Part shown: positions 13,601 through 25,600 of the stretch, one piece after another
How the letters are laid out: every line of letters begins with the position of its first letter
Position numbering within the stretch: the stretch's first letter is position 1
Assembly (NCBI GenBank): GCA_013396755.1
Contig: VWZF01002690.1
Span: forward strand, 1,593,465-1,657,464
Reading direction: 5' to 3'
Source of the DNA: Sclerurus mexicanus
Taxonomy: Eukaryota > Chordata > Aves > Passeriformes > Furnariidae
DNA: 64,000 bases
Translations under genes and position numbers: made by a program
The notes under the pieces: model-generated
Database searches by the model: none
Told to the model about the DNA's origin: nothing
The model's input: only the letters and a program-made list of their open reading frames with translations

Positions 13601-16600
13601 GCTCTCCCAAAGGTTTCAGTTGGACTTTTTCTGAGTTCATCAAAGGATGAACTGAAAACAGGTGCTCTGGAAGTATCACACACAGCCCAGTGACCATCAG
13701 ACAAGTCCATAATGACAAGTAAGGAGCTAAATCAAGCTGGGAAGTCAGACCATCGATCAGGATCCTTGAGGTCTATGGCCAAGCATAGGTGCTACAGCCC
13801 AGCTCTTGGTCTGAGACTTAGGCTGGGACCAAGGGCTCAGGCTGGAGCTTAAATTGGGAGTGGAGGCCCCAGGTGAGGCTGGGTGAAGCCATTAAAGCCT
13901 GTTGGTATCCTCAAGACTCTGGCAAATGCATAAAAGTCTGTGAAGTAAAAGGTCTTTCTTTTAGCAGTCCTCTCCAAGCTGGCATTAGCTTTTTTCCCAG
14001 TTGCTGGAGCAACACCTGGAAGCCAGAGCTGACTTCTATTTGTGTTTTCGTCGTGGATCTGTTATGTGAATTTAGGTAGGTTATTTTCTTTGTCTGTACT
14101 TGTCTCTTTGCAGAGTCTTGTCTCTTTAGCTGGCAAAACCGTGTCTGGACTTATGACTGTACAAAGATCCCCTAAGTCTAAAAGATACCAGATCTTTGCC
14201 AAGACTTAAACTATTAGATTAGCACTGCTTGCAACAACACTGCTATTTCCAAGTAAATACCCCTTCACCCTAAAGCAGGGTGTGTCCTACACGTTGCTCA
14301 ACTGGGACTGTCTGACTGTGGAGAGCAGCTGAAGCTCAGAAGAGCTTGTGGGACCTCATGTGGAAGCCTGCTGGAGTGAGGTCTTCCATGTTGTGTTACT
14401 TTATGAAGTCATCAGTGTTAAATGGTAGTTCTGACTCTGAGGTCCACTTGATGTAATTTGAGGTCCCTTCGGAGTGAGGGATACAATACTGTGTCATGAG
14501 GAGAGAGATAGTGCTTGGATAGTTACCCCTGATGTAGTGGCTTCATCTTCTCCAAAACATCTGCTCTCTACTCTGCAGAGTTTTGGACAAAGAATTGGAT
14601 TCTTCTCATGCCTGAGGCAGTGGCTTAGGATGGAAGTGGGCAGGGGAAGTGTTGGAGGTAGCGATGTGCTGGAGGGAGTGGGGATCCTGGAGCTGGAGAT
14701 GCTGAGGGGGTTTGGAAATGGGGAAAATTGGAGGGGGAGCACGTGTTGGAGGGCTGTGAGAGGCCTGTGGCAGACCCACAGGTGGCCAAACTGGCAAGTT
14801 TGCTTTTTTTGAAAACAATTTAGTGCTCTTGTATTGCTTAATGCTAACCCTGAGCAGAAGTGCTGGGTCTTTGCTCCAACCAGCAAATAATCTTCACCAT
14901 CCCTCACTCACCAGAGATCTTCGAATCCTAGAATGATTTCATTGGAAGGGACCTTAAAGACCACCTAACTCCAACCTTCCTGCCATGGGCAGGGACACCT
15001 TCCAGTAAACCAGGTTGCTCCAAACCCCATCCACCCTGGTACTGAACACTTTCATGGATAGGGCAGCCACAGCTTCTCTGGGAAACTGCTCCAGTCTCAC
15101 CACCCTCCCACAGTGAAGAATTTCTTCCTTATATCCAATCTAACGCTGCTCTCTTTCGGTTTAAAGACACTCCCCCTTGTCCTATCACTGGGGTGCTCCT
15201 GTAAAAGCAGGGGCTAGAAAGCTTCAAACCTGGCAGGCTTTGGGCTGCTGAGACACCCACTCTGTGACAGTGGCTGCATGATGAAGAATGGAGGGTAATC
15301 AATATGAAGAGCACAGTGACCTGTGTCTCAGCTCAATTCCTGCTGTGTAACACAGCAGCTGATGATTGCTCAAACTGAAGGGGCATGCTGTGGACAGCTC
15401 TTGGGCATGACAACTTTCCCCAGCACTGTGTTGGGGCTGATCTGTGTGACAGAGAATGAAAAGTTCCCAGTTGCTGGAACAGTTTTCATGCCCTGGGACT
15501 AGCTCCATCTTTTGAGGATGGGCAAAGATATCAAGCTCTGCATTGAGGGCATGGGGCATTTTTTTCCCTCGGTGCTGACCTTTTTACTGCCAGCTCCATG
15601 GAAATTTTTTGTCATGCTGGTGGGGTGGGGATTTGAGTGTCCAACTGGCATAATATGGGATCTGATTCCACTTAAAAGCACAGCACAAGACAAGAATGTG
15701 GCTTTCAGACACTGCTGTGTCAGGCTGGCTGTCTGCCTGGGCAGCCCCATTGTTTCCAGTGGGGTTATTTCAGTATAGCACTGTGGGACAGCCCTCAAGC
15801 TTCTCCCTTTGACTGACTTAGTGTACAGAAATGTTTACTGCTCTGACTGTAATCCATACTGCACTGCTGGTAGGGACTTGAAGTAACGATGCTTGGTGCT
15901 GATTAGAACATATCTCCTTAAATCTTTGTATGGGCATTTATTTATATCCTCCTTGCTGCATTGAGATTGCAAAGACAGAGCATCCGCTCTGCCCTCCAGG
16001 CTCATGGAACTCCAGTTCCTGAGAAATCGGACCAACTTTTGATCATCGGATCAGTTTTTCATGTATTATCCTCACCCTGCTGTTGGGTGCTAGACAAGTG
16101 AGTTGCCCCCAGTTGATCATATCCTTGAAGACAGTTTTATCTTCCACTGAGCAGAAATTCTGTGCTTAAGCGTTCTGGACAATTGTGGAGGTGTTTTTTA
16201 ATCAGTGTTTGTTTTTTAATCAATGTTGAGTGGAAAATCTTTTTCAGAAAAGGCAATAGGAACAAACTTTTTTTTTTTTTTAAAATGATGGAGTATTTAT
16301 TTTGCAGACTGGGAAACCACATGTTATCTTTTTCTAAGGCCATATAGGGAATCAGCAACGCTCAGGTCATTAGCAAGGGATCTGTGATGTTCAGGCATAA
16401 GAGACTGGACCATGGGCTGGAGACAGATCTTTGCTGTCCAGAGATCTACATTCAAACTCCTTCCCATCACAGGCCAGTTTCAGTGTAAAACAAAATGCTT
16501 GTTGTCCAGAATTGCGAAGGAGTTTTCCTTGGTTACGCCATTTGTGTCTGCCAGGGAGAAAGCACAAAGATACATTGACGGGGAGAGGGGTAGTTGCAGT

Positions 16601-19600
16601 TCCCTGGACTGCACAATGTTCCCTGCAGAGGAAGAAAGGGCAGATTGTCCTCTCTGGGAGGGGGGTGAAGGAAGGTAAAACAATTCAAGGGTACACTTCT
16701 GGGTTAAAACCTCATTTTGGGTACAAAAGTCCCTGTTGCTGGCAACTGACATGTGACCTGAATCGTGTGGGCAGAATGGAAACTGGGACATAGAGGAAAG
16801 CAAAACTCACAAGATGTGGCTTCAGATTTCAGCAGGAATGACACTGCCCAAACCTTTGCTCTCTCTGTACCTCGACTGCTCCCTGTAACCTGGCAGTGGT
16901 GCTCCCACTGCCTTCCCCTTGGCTCTGCACCCAAACCAAATCTATGGCAGTTCCTTGTCTGAACATGGTAGCGCCATTTCAGGTGTGACTTTGATGTCAG
17001 CCTTTCCTTAAGTCACTGTATTTATTAATCCTTCTGACAGACTATGGGAAGATTTGAGGAGATATGGCTGTTGTTGTTTAGAAAAGCCAGCTCTGAACCT
17101 TTGTCAGCTGTCTCTGAATGTTTGGAAAGGGCAGGATAGGAACCAAAGCACAGATGATCTAGAAGGGGAGGAAGGAGCTCTTCTAGTTTTGCTCCCTGTG
17201 CTTCCTTAGAGTGTTTTGCCAAACAACATATTCACTTTTACTCTTCTTGCTGTAGGAGATCCCATTTCTTAGCCCTTCTCTGCACTGTTGCACTCTCAGA
17301 CAAGTTACTTGACAGAGTTATGAAATCCTAATTCTCTTTGAGCTTACATATTGTGGTCCTGTTTTGTCAAATATGGTCTCTCGCAGGGGATTCAGAAGGA
17401 CAAAGCAAAAAGCTGATGACATTTTGTCTTCTAGATGTGAGATTCCTCAGCCTCTGGATGCAGGAGATCCCAGGTCTGCTATCTGTGGGCTGTGCTCATG
17501 CATCTCAGTTGATGGGTACTGTTTTCCAAAGGCTGTGGTTGGGAATGGTTTCCTCCTGGCTAGCCATGCTCTTTAGGCTGGCTGATGTCAAGTCCACGTG
17601 GTCCCCTGGTGCTGGCTGCAGTTGGAAAGGGCTGTGCCACTGGCGTGGATGTCTCGCTGCCCAGCTGTTGCGAGGGCGGGTGGATGAAGCACTCACAAGT
17701 GTTCCCAGGCAATGGAAAGTGTGACTACGTGGGCCTGGCATATGCATTTTAATGAGGTGTTTGAATTCTCCCCTTGCTTCATAGCAGGGCCAATGTCTGG
17801 CAGTGCCACAGCCTCTAACAACCACGTATTGTGTCCTTTTTGAGCTGCACAGCTTTCAGGGTATCCAGGCTTCCCTCTCACCCTGCTCCCCAAACAAACA
17901 AGAGACTGTGAGAGAAATGTCACCAGGACTCAGATTCCTCCTAAAAGGTGCCCAGATGGTCTGACATCATCCCAGATGTCTCTGAGGCAGATCTTTGACC
18001 CAAGAAAGGGCTGAAGGCTCTCAGCTCTCCCATGGGAGTGTGCATCTTCCCATGCTTTGCTTCACCAGTGTTTAAGCAAAGTGAGGTCTGTCAGAGCTAA
18101 CTCCAAGGGTCAGCTACAAAGGTGATAAGTCACAGCCAAACTGGAGTGTAGCTGAGGGAGTTCTGGTCTTCTTGCTGTTGCTGGTGGTAATACAACCAAC
18201 CCCAAATCATCTTGGCTGGGGTGCAGGACCCTCAGCAAGCAAGAACCAGAAAAGCAGAGGTTGCGTTGCATGTCCAGGTGTCAGTGTGGAGGTGACAACA
18301 AAGCTCAGCGTGGTGATAGGGAGCTGGCTTGTCTCTGGCCCTGTAGGCTTGAGTAGACTCTGTCTGCACACCAGTCAAGCTCATCTTCAGCTTCTTTTCA
18401 TCCATGAAGCACAAACTGTGATCACTCCCTGGCGGTCACAGTCACCCCACCTGTCCCCAGATGTTGACATGGGTTGTTCTGCTCCAGGTGTGGGGGGTGA
18501 TATTTTGTAGCCCTGGAGGTGGTTGTTTCTGTCCCTAGATCCCAGATGTGTGGACAACTCCTTGACCAGCATGGTTTCTCAGCTCAAACGCAGTGGCAAT
18601 TCACTCCTCTCGGCTCAGTTTCATCTGTGCTAATTTGAGGGAAACAGAGGAATCTTCCCCCACTGAGTTTTCCTCTTTTAAATCCTCATTTAAAACTTGA
18701 CTCTGACAACTACAAACCATTCCCAGCTGACAAAGAATGACATTCAGCTGTTCTGTATTGTTACTTCCTGCCATCCTCTCCTTTAATCCTTGCTCCACCC
18801 AGAAATGCATCTACCCAGGCACACTGGGGGAAGTGTTTCAGGTTACAGCACCTGCCACAAGGGCACTGGAGCCCTAAACTGGTTTTCCTCAGTGTGAGTG
18901 GGTTAGATCTGTGCCCAGCTCGTCTCCAAAGTGAACCAGTGTCACAGCCATGGAGGAACAATCTGGCCCACAGCAGGGAGGAAATGGTTAATTTTCTGCC
19001 TCTTTGGCAGGACTTTCAGTGGGATGACTCACTGGGGCCAGGAGGGAGTGGAAGTGCAAGGACCCCATGGCAGCAGAGCAGTTTGGGAATCCCACAGCAG
19101 CCTCAGCCCTTGGCTCCTTGGAGCCTGGAGAAGTTCCAGCTGTGGCCTTACATGGCCAGAACTAGAAACCTGCTGCTGTGTCCTGACTGCAGCTGCTGCC
19201 AGGCAAACTCTGCACGAAGAGCTCTGTAAATCCTAGTCTGGGGTCTGGTGGAGACAGGAGGAGAGGGCTGGACACTGCAAACTTAAGGATTTCAAGCAGT
19301 GCACTTTTACCAAGATATTCTCCTTATTAAAAGTCAGTTTCGCCTGCCAGCTCCTGAATCATATCCAGCATTCTGGAGGGAAGTCACGTCTCTCTCATAA
19401 ACCATTTTTGGGTGAGGAATACTGGTAGCAAAGTGTGTTCTTGCTACCCCGTGGAGACTGAAGTCTTTAGGGTGTACTTGGGAGTCCTTATGGGCTGGAA
19501 GGGGAGATAGAAACAGGAGGAGCCAGGGAATTCAGAGCACTCTGGGAGAGGTGGAAAGCCAGTTCAGCTCCTTTTGGCTCCAGTGAGCAATATAATGCTC

Positions 19601-22600
19601 AGGATCAGGCAGGATTAGGTCTTTAGGTGAGTCCCACCTTCTCTATGTTGAGCCACTTAAGCTTCTGGAGGCAATGCTGAGAGATGGGCCCTTCCAGACA
19701 ACAACTCAGCCCATCCTAAAACCTATCCAAAACAGATGGGATGGATTATTCTCTGGAGGTGAATTCCCTGCCTACGGCAGGATTGGATGTGATGCTCAGC
19801 TTTCTGATGGCTGAGTAGGGAAAGCTGAATCCCACCCTTTATTTTTACTAGGAATGAGGTAAAAACTAGAGGAGAATGAACCATATGGCTTCCTTCACTC
19901 TGTTTGCTTTGGAGCAAAACCATGTGTGCACACACACACTTGTACATATGTTTGTGTGTATATTGCATAAATTCAAAGGGTTTTTGTTGGAGTTGCAGAG
20001 GCAAGCACAGGATAGAGATGGCAGAGTCAGTGCATGTCCATGGAAATATGACAGAAGATTTCCCTGGGAAAAACTGACACAAACTCCATGGAGATGACTT
20101 CACTGTGACAAAAATGAGACAAAAAGGAAAGAGTGAATTAAAGAAGGGGAGAGAGAGATGGTCCCAGCTTCACATTTGGCCCCTGTATGAGGGTGTGGAG
20201 AAGTGCTGGGCTTTCTAGGAATGTCTGCTACAGTTCCCTCCTGATCCTGCCTGCAGTTCTAACTTGGATGCTGTGTGCATCAAACTACACTGCTGCTCTG
20301 TGTTGCTTCACCATTTCTTTTCATTTTCTTTTGGCTGAACACAGGCAAGAATGTCAAAAGGAATTTGTGAGCACTAGGGAGGTGAGATGCAGCCTCTCTG
20401 CAAGTAGGCCAAAGCAAGATTATTCTTCTTTTTGCCTTGTTCTCAGAAACAGCAGAGCTTTTTGGGCTCAATAAATCCCTCTGAGAAAAGTGCAATTGTG
20501 AAAAAAAAAATAAAAGAGGGGTTTTGTAATGGGAAAGGTCAAGCAATGTTAATTATAATCAGAGCTATAGTAGAGATAATGAGATTTGGGGAGTTTTCCT
20601 CCAAATCATTGCTTCTAGGCACCTCAGCTTCTTTCCTTTTCCTCCCTTACTGGGAGTAGAGGGGGGAGATGTTGTGGTCTCATCATTCCTTGCTTTAACA
20701 CCTTGCCCAAATTTCCTTCAGCAGAAGTTGGTATGGAGGCCCGATCACACTAACACAGGATAGAAGGTTCTCCATTTTCACTTTCTGCTTCCTTTAATCC
20801 ATTTTTTGAGGGACAAATGCATGGGCCAAACTTGTTATTGTGGAATAAATCCAAGAGTCCTTTTCTCCACTGTATGATTGCTGCTTTCCCTTTCTATGCA
20901 TTTATGAGATGGTTTGGCTGGCTGCATTGAGAGCTGGAAACCCCACGTTTTGGAAAGCTCTCAATTCTTGACCTTGACATAATTACTAAAGTCATCCATG
21001 CCTTGGTTTTTCTTTTTTGGAAAATGGGACTGTGAATGTTTGAGAGTCCCTCTGAAAGGTGATGTCATGTATTATCTGATGCATCTTTACAGTGCAATGG
21101 CTGTTGTAAAAGGGGAGATGAGAGACCATAAAACTTTTCCTCCTTTTTCAAATAGCTGCTATTTAGCCCATCTTAGCTAGTTCTCTGTGGGCTGTTAGAC
21201 TGGAGACAGCACCCATGTTTGGGGCAGGTATTCATCTTTGTGAAGGTTTGTTGGGTGCACATCACAGTGTGAATCTAGTGGGGTTCTCTCCTTGTCTGTG
21301 AAAGAGCCTCTTCCAGCAGCATTTGCTTTAGTATCCTGATCTGTAACAGGCTGGTGGGACGTGGAGGGTTGTTCCAGCTAAGCAAAGGGAAGAATGAATT
21401 CTGAGACCCCTACAGAAGAAAATGGTTTGTGCAGAGGACAGAAACAGGCAGGCAGGGACTCCAGACCTGGCTCCAGAATTTTTTGAAGCTATGGGAAATA
21501 TTCCCCTTAACTTCAGACGGACTGGAAGCCAAGTCCCCAGCTGTGAGGATTAGATTTGTTTGCTGTTGCATCATTACCTTCGATGCAGAATCCAGAGGGA
21601 TACTGATGACACAGCCTGATCGGGCCTTTGAGCTCCTTTCCAAACTGTCTTTACAATAGCAACATCAGGCCTAGAAATAGGTGGTTTCCAGCACTGCTGA
21701 TTAGTTTTCTATTTTTTCTGGGCAAGCCCTTCACATATTTTCCTAACAGACATGAGAGGAAACTTTAAATGCTGGTGAGCCCACCATATTATTTCCTGCA
21801 GAACTTTCCTTGGAATTTGAAAGGCTTAATGGTGGCCCAGAAGGGGCTGAGCTGAGAATCTTATGATCCTTCTCCTTACAGATACTGCCTCGTATTCCTC
21901 ACAGATGTTTTGCATCCAAATATAGGGTATATTTGCATGGACAGAGGCTGCTTTGGGGCATCTTCTCTCAGTCTCACTAAGCTGAGGTCTGTCTCCATGT
22001 GGCTGCTGAATCAAAGCTGGTCACACTGGGGAGAACTGGACACCTCTTGCACTTTTCCTCCTGATTTATCCTCCATGGTCTGGCTTTGCCATTACCCACG
22101 AACCTTAACCTCTCTTACTGTGAACTTATCTTGGGACCAGCTTTCCTCACTCTGGCTGCCTATATTTACATAGTATGATGAACAGTTGGTATATATTGAT
22201 GAAAAACAACATGCCTGGGACAAAATTGATTAGCAAGCAGAATCTGCAATGACTAGTCTGGCCTTCTTTTTGTATGTGATTCATTTGAATATATTAGCTT
22301 AAACATTTATTGATTGCTGAAACTATTCATTAGAGTATGTATACAGCAACCAGTATACTAATAGTGACCAGAGAATCTTCATCCTTGACATATTTAGAAA
22401 TATTTAGACTTAAGTGACCTTTTTTAAATATATGCCACTTGCAGCTTACTGCAAGCCTGGAGAAATTTAGAACTTCCTGGGGTTTTTATTATTAGTGATT
22501 ATTATTCACTATCCCCTAATTCAGAGTGTGGTTCTCCCAGTGACTGGGAGCTTTTATTGTAATTGTTAAGCTTAGTTAGGTCTAGATCTGCCTCACAGCT

Positions 22601-25600
22601 TTGCAAGACCTTTTGGGCAAGGGTTGTTCTTTCATTTCATATTTGCCTAGCTCCTGCAACCCCAGAGATCAGGCTCTGAGACAGGAAGGACATCCCAATT
22701 CCCTTCATAATCCAAACTGGCAGTGTAGAAATAACTCTAAATTCAGTAAACATCTTAAAATTAAATTCTCGCCCACTAAAACACTGACAGCTGTGTCTAC
22801 TGGTCTCTTTTCTCTTCTCTTTCTAGACCAAAGAAGCTCTCTTCACAATTCTCCAGGACCTAAGGCCTGAAGACCACTTCAACATCATTGGCTTTTCCAA
22901 CCGGATAAAGGTCTGGCAGCAGGACCGGCTGGTGCCAGTTACTCCAAATAACATCAGAGATGCCAAAAAGTACATTCATAACATGTCACCTACTGGAGGT
23001 ACAATCCAGAGCTATGAATGGGATTAATTTTGTTATCAAATTAACTACAACAGAACAGAGAGTGGTCAGTGTGGTCCTGTAGCAATAGACAGTGGGATTT
23101 AGGTCATGGGACAAGGGGTTCCCTTCTCCACTCAGGGTTGTGTGACAGAGGTTATGTGATCTTTATTAATATATATGATTGGGAAAGCTTCCTCAGATCC
23201 TGCTCATTGCAGGGAGGGTGGACTAGATGACCTTTAAAGGTCCCTTCCAATCCAATCTATTCTATGATTTTATATGATAATTAAAGCCAAGTTGGGCCCA
23301 TTCTCCTGCTTATCTGACCAGACCCTTGGAGTGGGAAAGCTTCCAAGGTTATCTCTTGAGGACACAGGAAAACAATACCATATCCTGGTGAAGGTCACAC
23401 TGCACTTGTGCAGTTTCTGGAAGTCTCTATAAAAGCTGATTTTGTCTGGGCTGGAAACTCCAGGGATAGAGTATCCAGTATAGGCTGTGGGATTGCCTTC
23501 TGCAAGAATTAATTTCTCACCTAGGACTGACTTCTTGTCTCTGCCAAGGAGCAGTCAAAGCTACATTTAAGAATTTCTTGTCCCATTTTACTTGTGCCTT
23601 GTTGCCGTGAGGGAAGAGGGGAGATGAGAAGACCCCAGAACAGTGGCAAGAGTGCAGGCGTGACTTTTTAATTCAGAGGTCTCCTGTGAGGCTGTGGACA
23701 GAAGCATAAAAAAAACCTATAATGAGGTTTGTAATCAAAAAGTCCTTCCCCATGCCAGCAGTCCCAGCTGGTTGAGGGTCAGGCAGGGCCTTCCCATGGC
23801 TACCCCTGAGCAGCAACCACTCCTAGCAAAGGAAACTCTCCGATGGAAAAACACGGCAAACAGGATGGTTGGCCCTACTGTTTGTGTTGTGAGAGGAAGA
23901 GTATAGGAAGTGGTCAAGGGACCTGCCCAGCTAAACAATTACCAAAAGTGGGACTAGACTCAGAGAACAAAGCCTTTTACTCCTGAAGTGCCAAAAGAGC
24001 TGTGCAGGAACCAGCTGAGTTTGCCTGTGAACCTGCCAGAGAACAAAAGTAAAGGGAAATGATTAACTCTGGTTCAACAGGAAGGTGCAGTGATTCTCCA
24101 CCACTGGCCAGTGGTACTTTAGTTTTGGCTAATTCTGCATTTTCCCTATAAAGGTGCTGTTGCTTGAACATCTTTCAGTGAACGTGAACACGCTGAGGCT
24201 CATGGATCACACCCACACAATGAACGTGGTGTGGTTACATCCCTGTGTCATACTCATACACCAAAGAAATGGGGGGGAAATGCTGCTGCTAAATACCTGG
24301 TTGTGTGGCAAAAGACAGTTTTCAGTGCTTAATAGTTCTCTGATATGACTACGCGCTCTGCTACATGGGATGGTTTTCTTTTGTGTTTGGGGAAAAATTT
24401 CTTTCTGAAATTTTGGATCTGGGTGGAGACTGAGAGAGTGTTAGAACACTCAGGTGCAGGTTTTTGGCTCAAAACTGTTTTTGTAAAAGACAGTCAGAAT
24501 TTTGAGGACTTTTCAGAAGTCTTTGCCCTGTTGCTGTTCCTTGTCTTGCTGCAGTCACTGGGGCTGTGCACACTAAGTTTCTAGGTATGTACTGTGTGAT
24601 CAGACCTGCTGGCACATCCTTGCTGATAACCATCCTAGAACTCCCTTTCTGGACCCCCAGGAGTTCACTGTGTATGGCTTTTAACCCATTTCACCTGCAA
24701 AGGTTCCCTAACCAATCCCTCTGTGCTTTGACTCACACAAGAAATATGTGGAGCAAGGGGATACCTATATTCATTTTCCTGCCTTTTTTCTTTTAACTCA
24801 CATGGTTCACTTGGATAATTTTCATGGCTATTCTTTTAATGTACATCTGATCCCTCATTTACTTTGTTTTCTCCCTCCCCACTTCAGGCAGCTCTATTCT
24901 CCACTAGCCAGTTGTGTTGTGCAAACACACTCTTCAGCTATTCAAGCCATTTCTCTTCCCTTTAAACTTTGTGTCCCCTGGGGTGTGAAGAACAAACCCA
25001 ACCACTTGTTTTCCCATTTGAAGGCTTTTTACCTGTCTCCAAATCTGATGCCCTTCAGACAAAGTGAGCAGAACTTGTTTTTCCTAGCTCAGATATCATC
25101 TGGGAGAGTCTCATAATGAGGTTAACCATTTTTGTTTGTACCAGCTAGGCGTGGGATGTGCTGTGACTCTGGCTACCATGGCTGGTTGTTATACATTGAG
25201 ATGTTCAAGGATACAGCAATTTCACATGATAAACTGAAATTTGTATTTCAATTCACGAGAATATAAAGAGCTATTCCAAACTGGTGCTGAGGAACAGAGC
25301 TGAACTGAATTAAAGAGGTAGTGCAACTTCCTTAGAGAAGAGAAACATCCTGATGCACAGAGATGGTCTCTTTGTACCAAAGAGAGTTTAGGCAAATTAT
25401 TCACACCACTCATAGAAGGAGAAATGTGCTAATCATCTTGGTACCTTCCCAGGGACTAATATTAATGGAGCTCTCCAGACTGGTGCAAAGCTGCTCAATG
25501 ATTACATTGCTCAGAACGACATCGACGCCAGGAGCGTCTCTCTGATCATCTTCCTCACGGATGGGAGGCCAACTGTTGGGGAAACACAGTCTTCCAAAAT

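Larger units (their letters stand above)
8624..22826 (+). other. ITIH5: ITIH5 intron, 14.2 kb, inside the vWA-coding part
   Basis: This is the largest intron in the window, with donor GTGAGG and acceptor TCTCTTTCTAG. It holds CR1 fragments at 9771-9910, 11640-11765 and 14922-15206, a G-rich stretch near 14.63-14.77 kb, poly-T at 16267-16282, and an AT-rich block at about 22.18-22.56 kb. No internal exon with a conserved frame was seen. Confidence 0.85.
22999..25452 (+). other. ITIH5: ITIH5 intron, 2.45 kb
   Basis: It holds a plus-oriented CR1 3' tail at 23200-23279 and a possible MIR-like stretch at 23905-23985. The acceptor is GTACCTTCCCAG. Nothing else was recognised. Confidence 0.85.
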
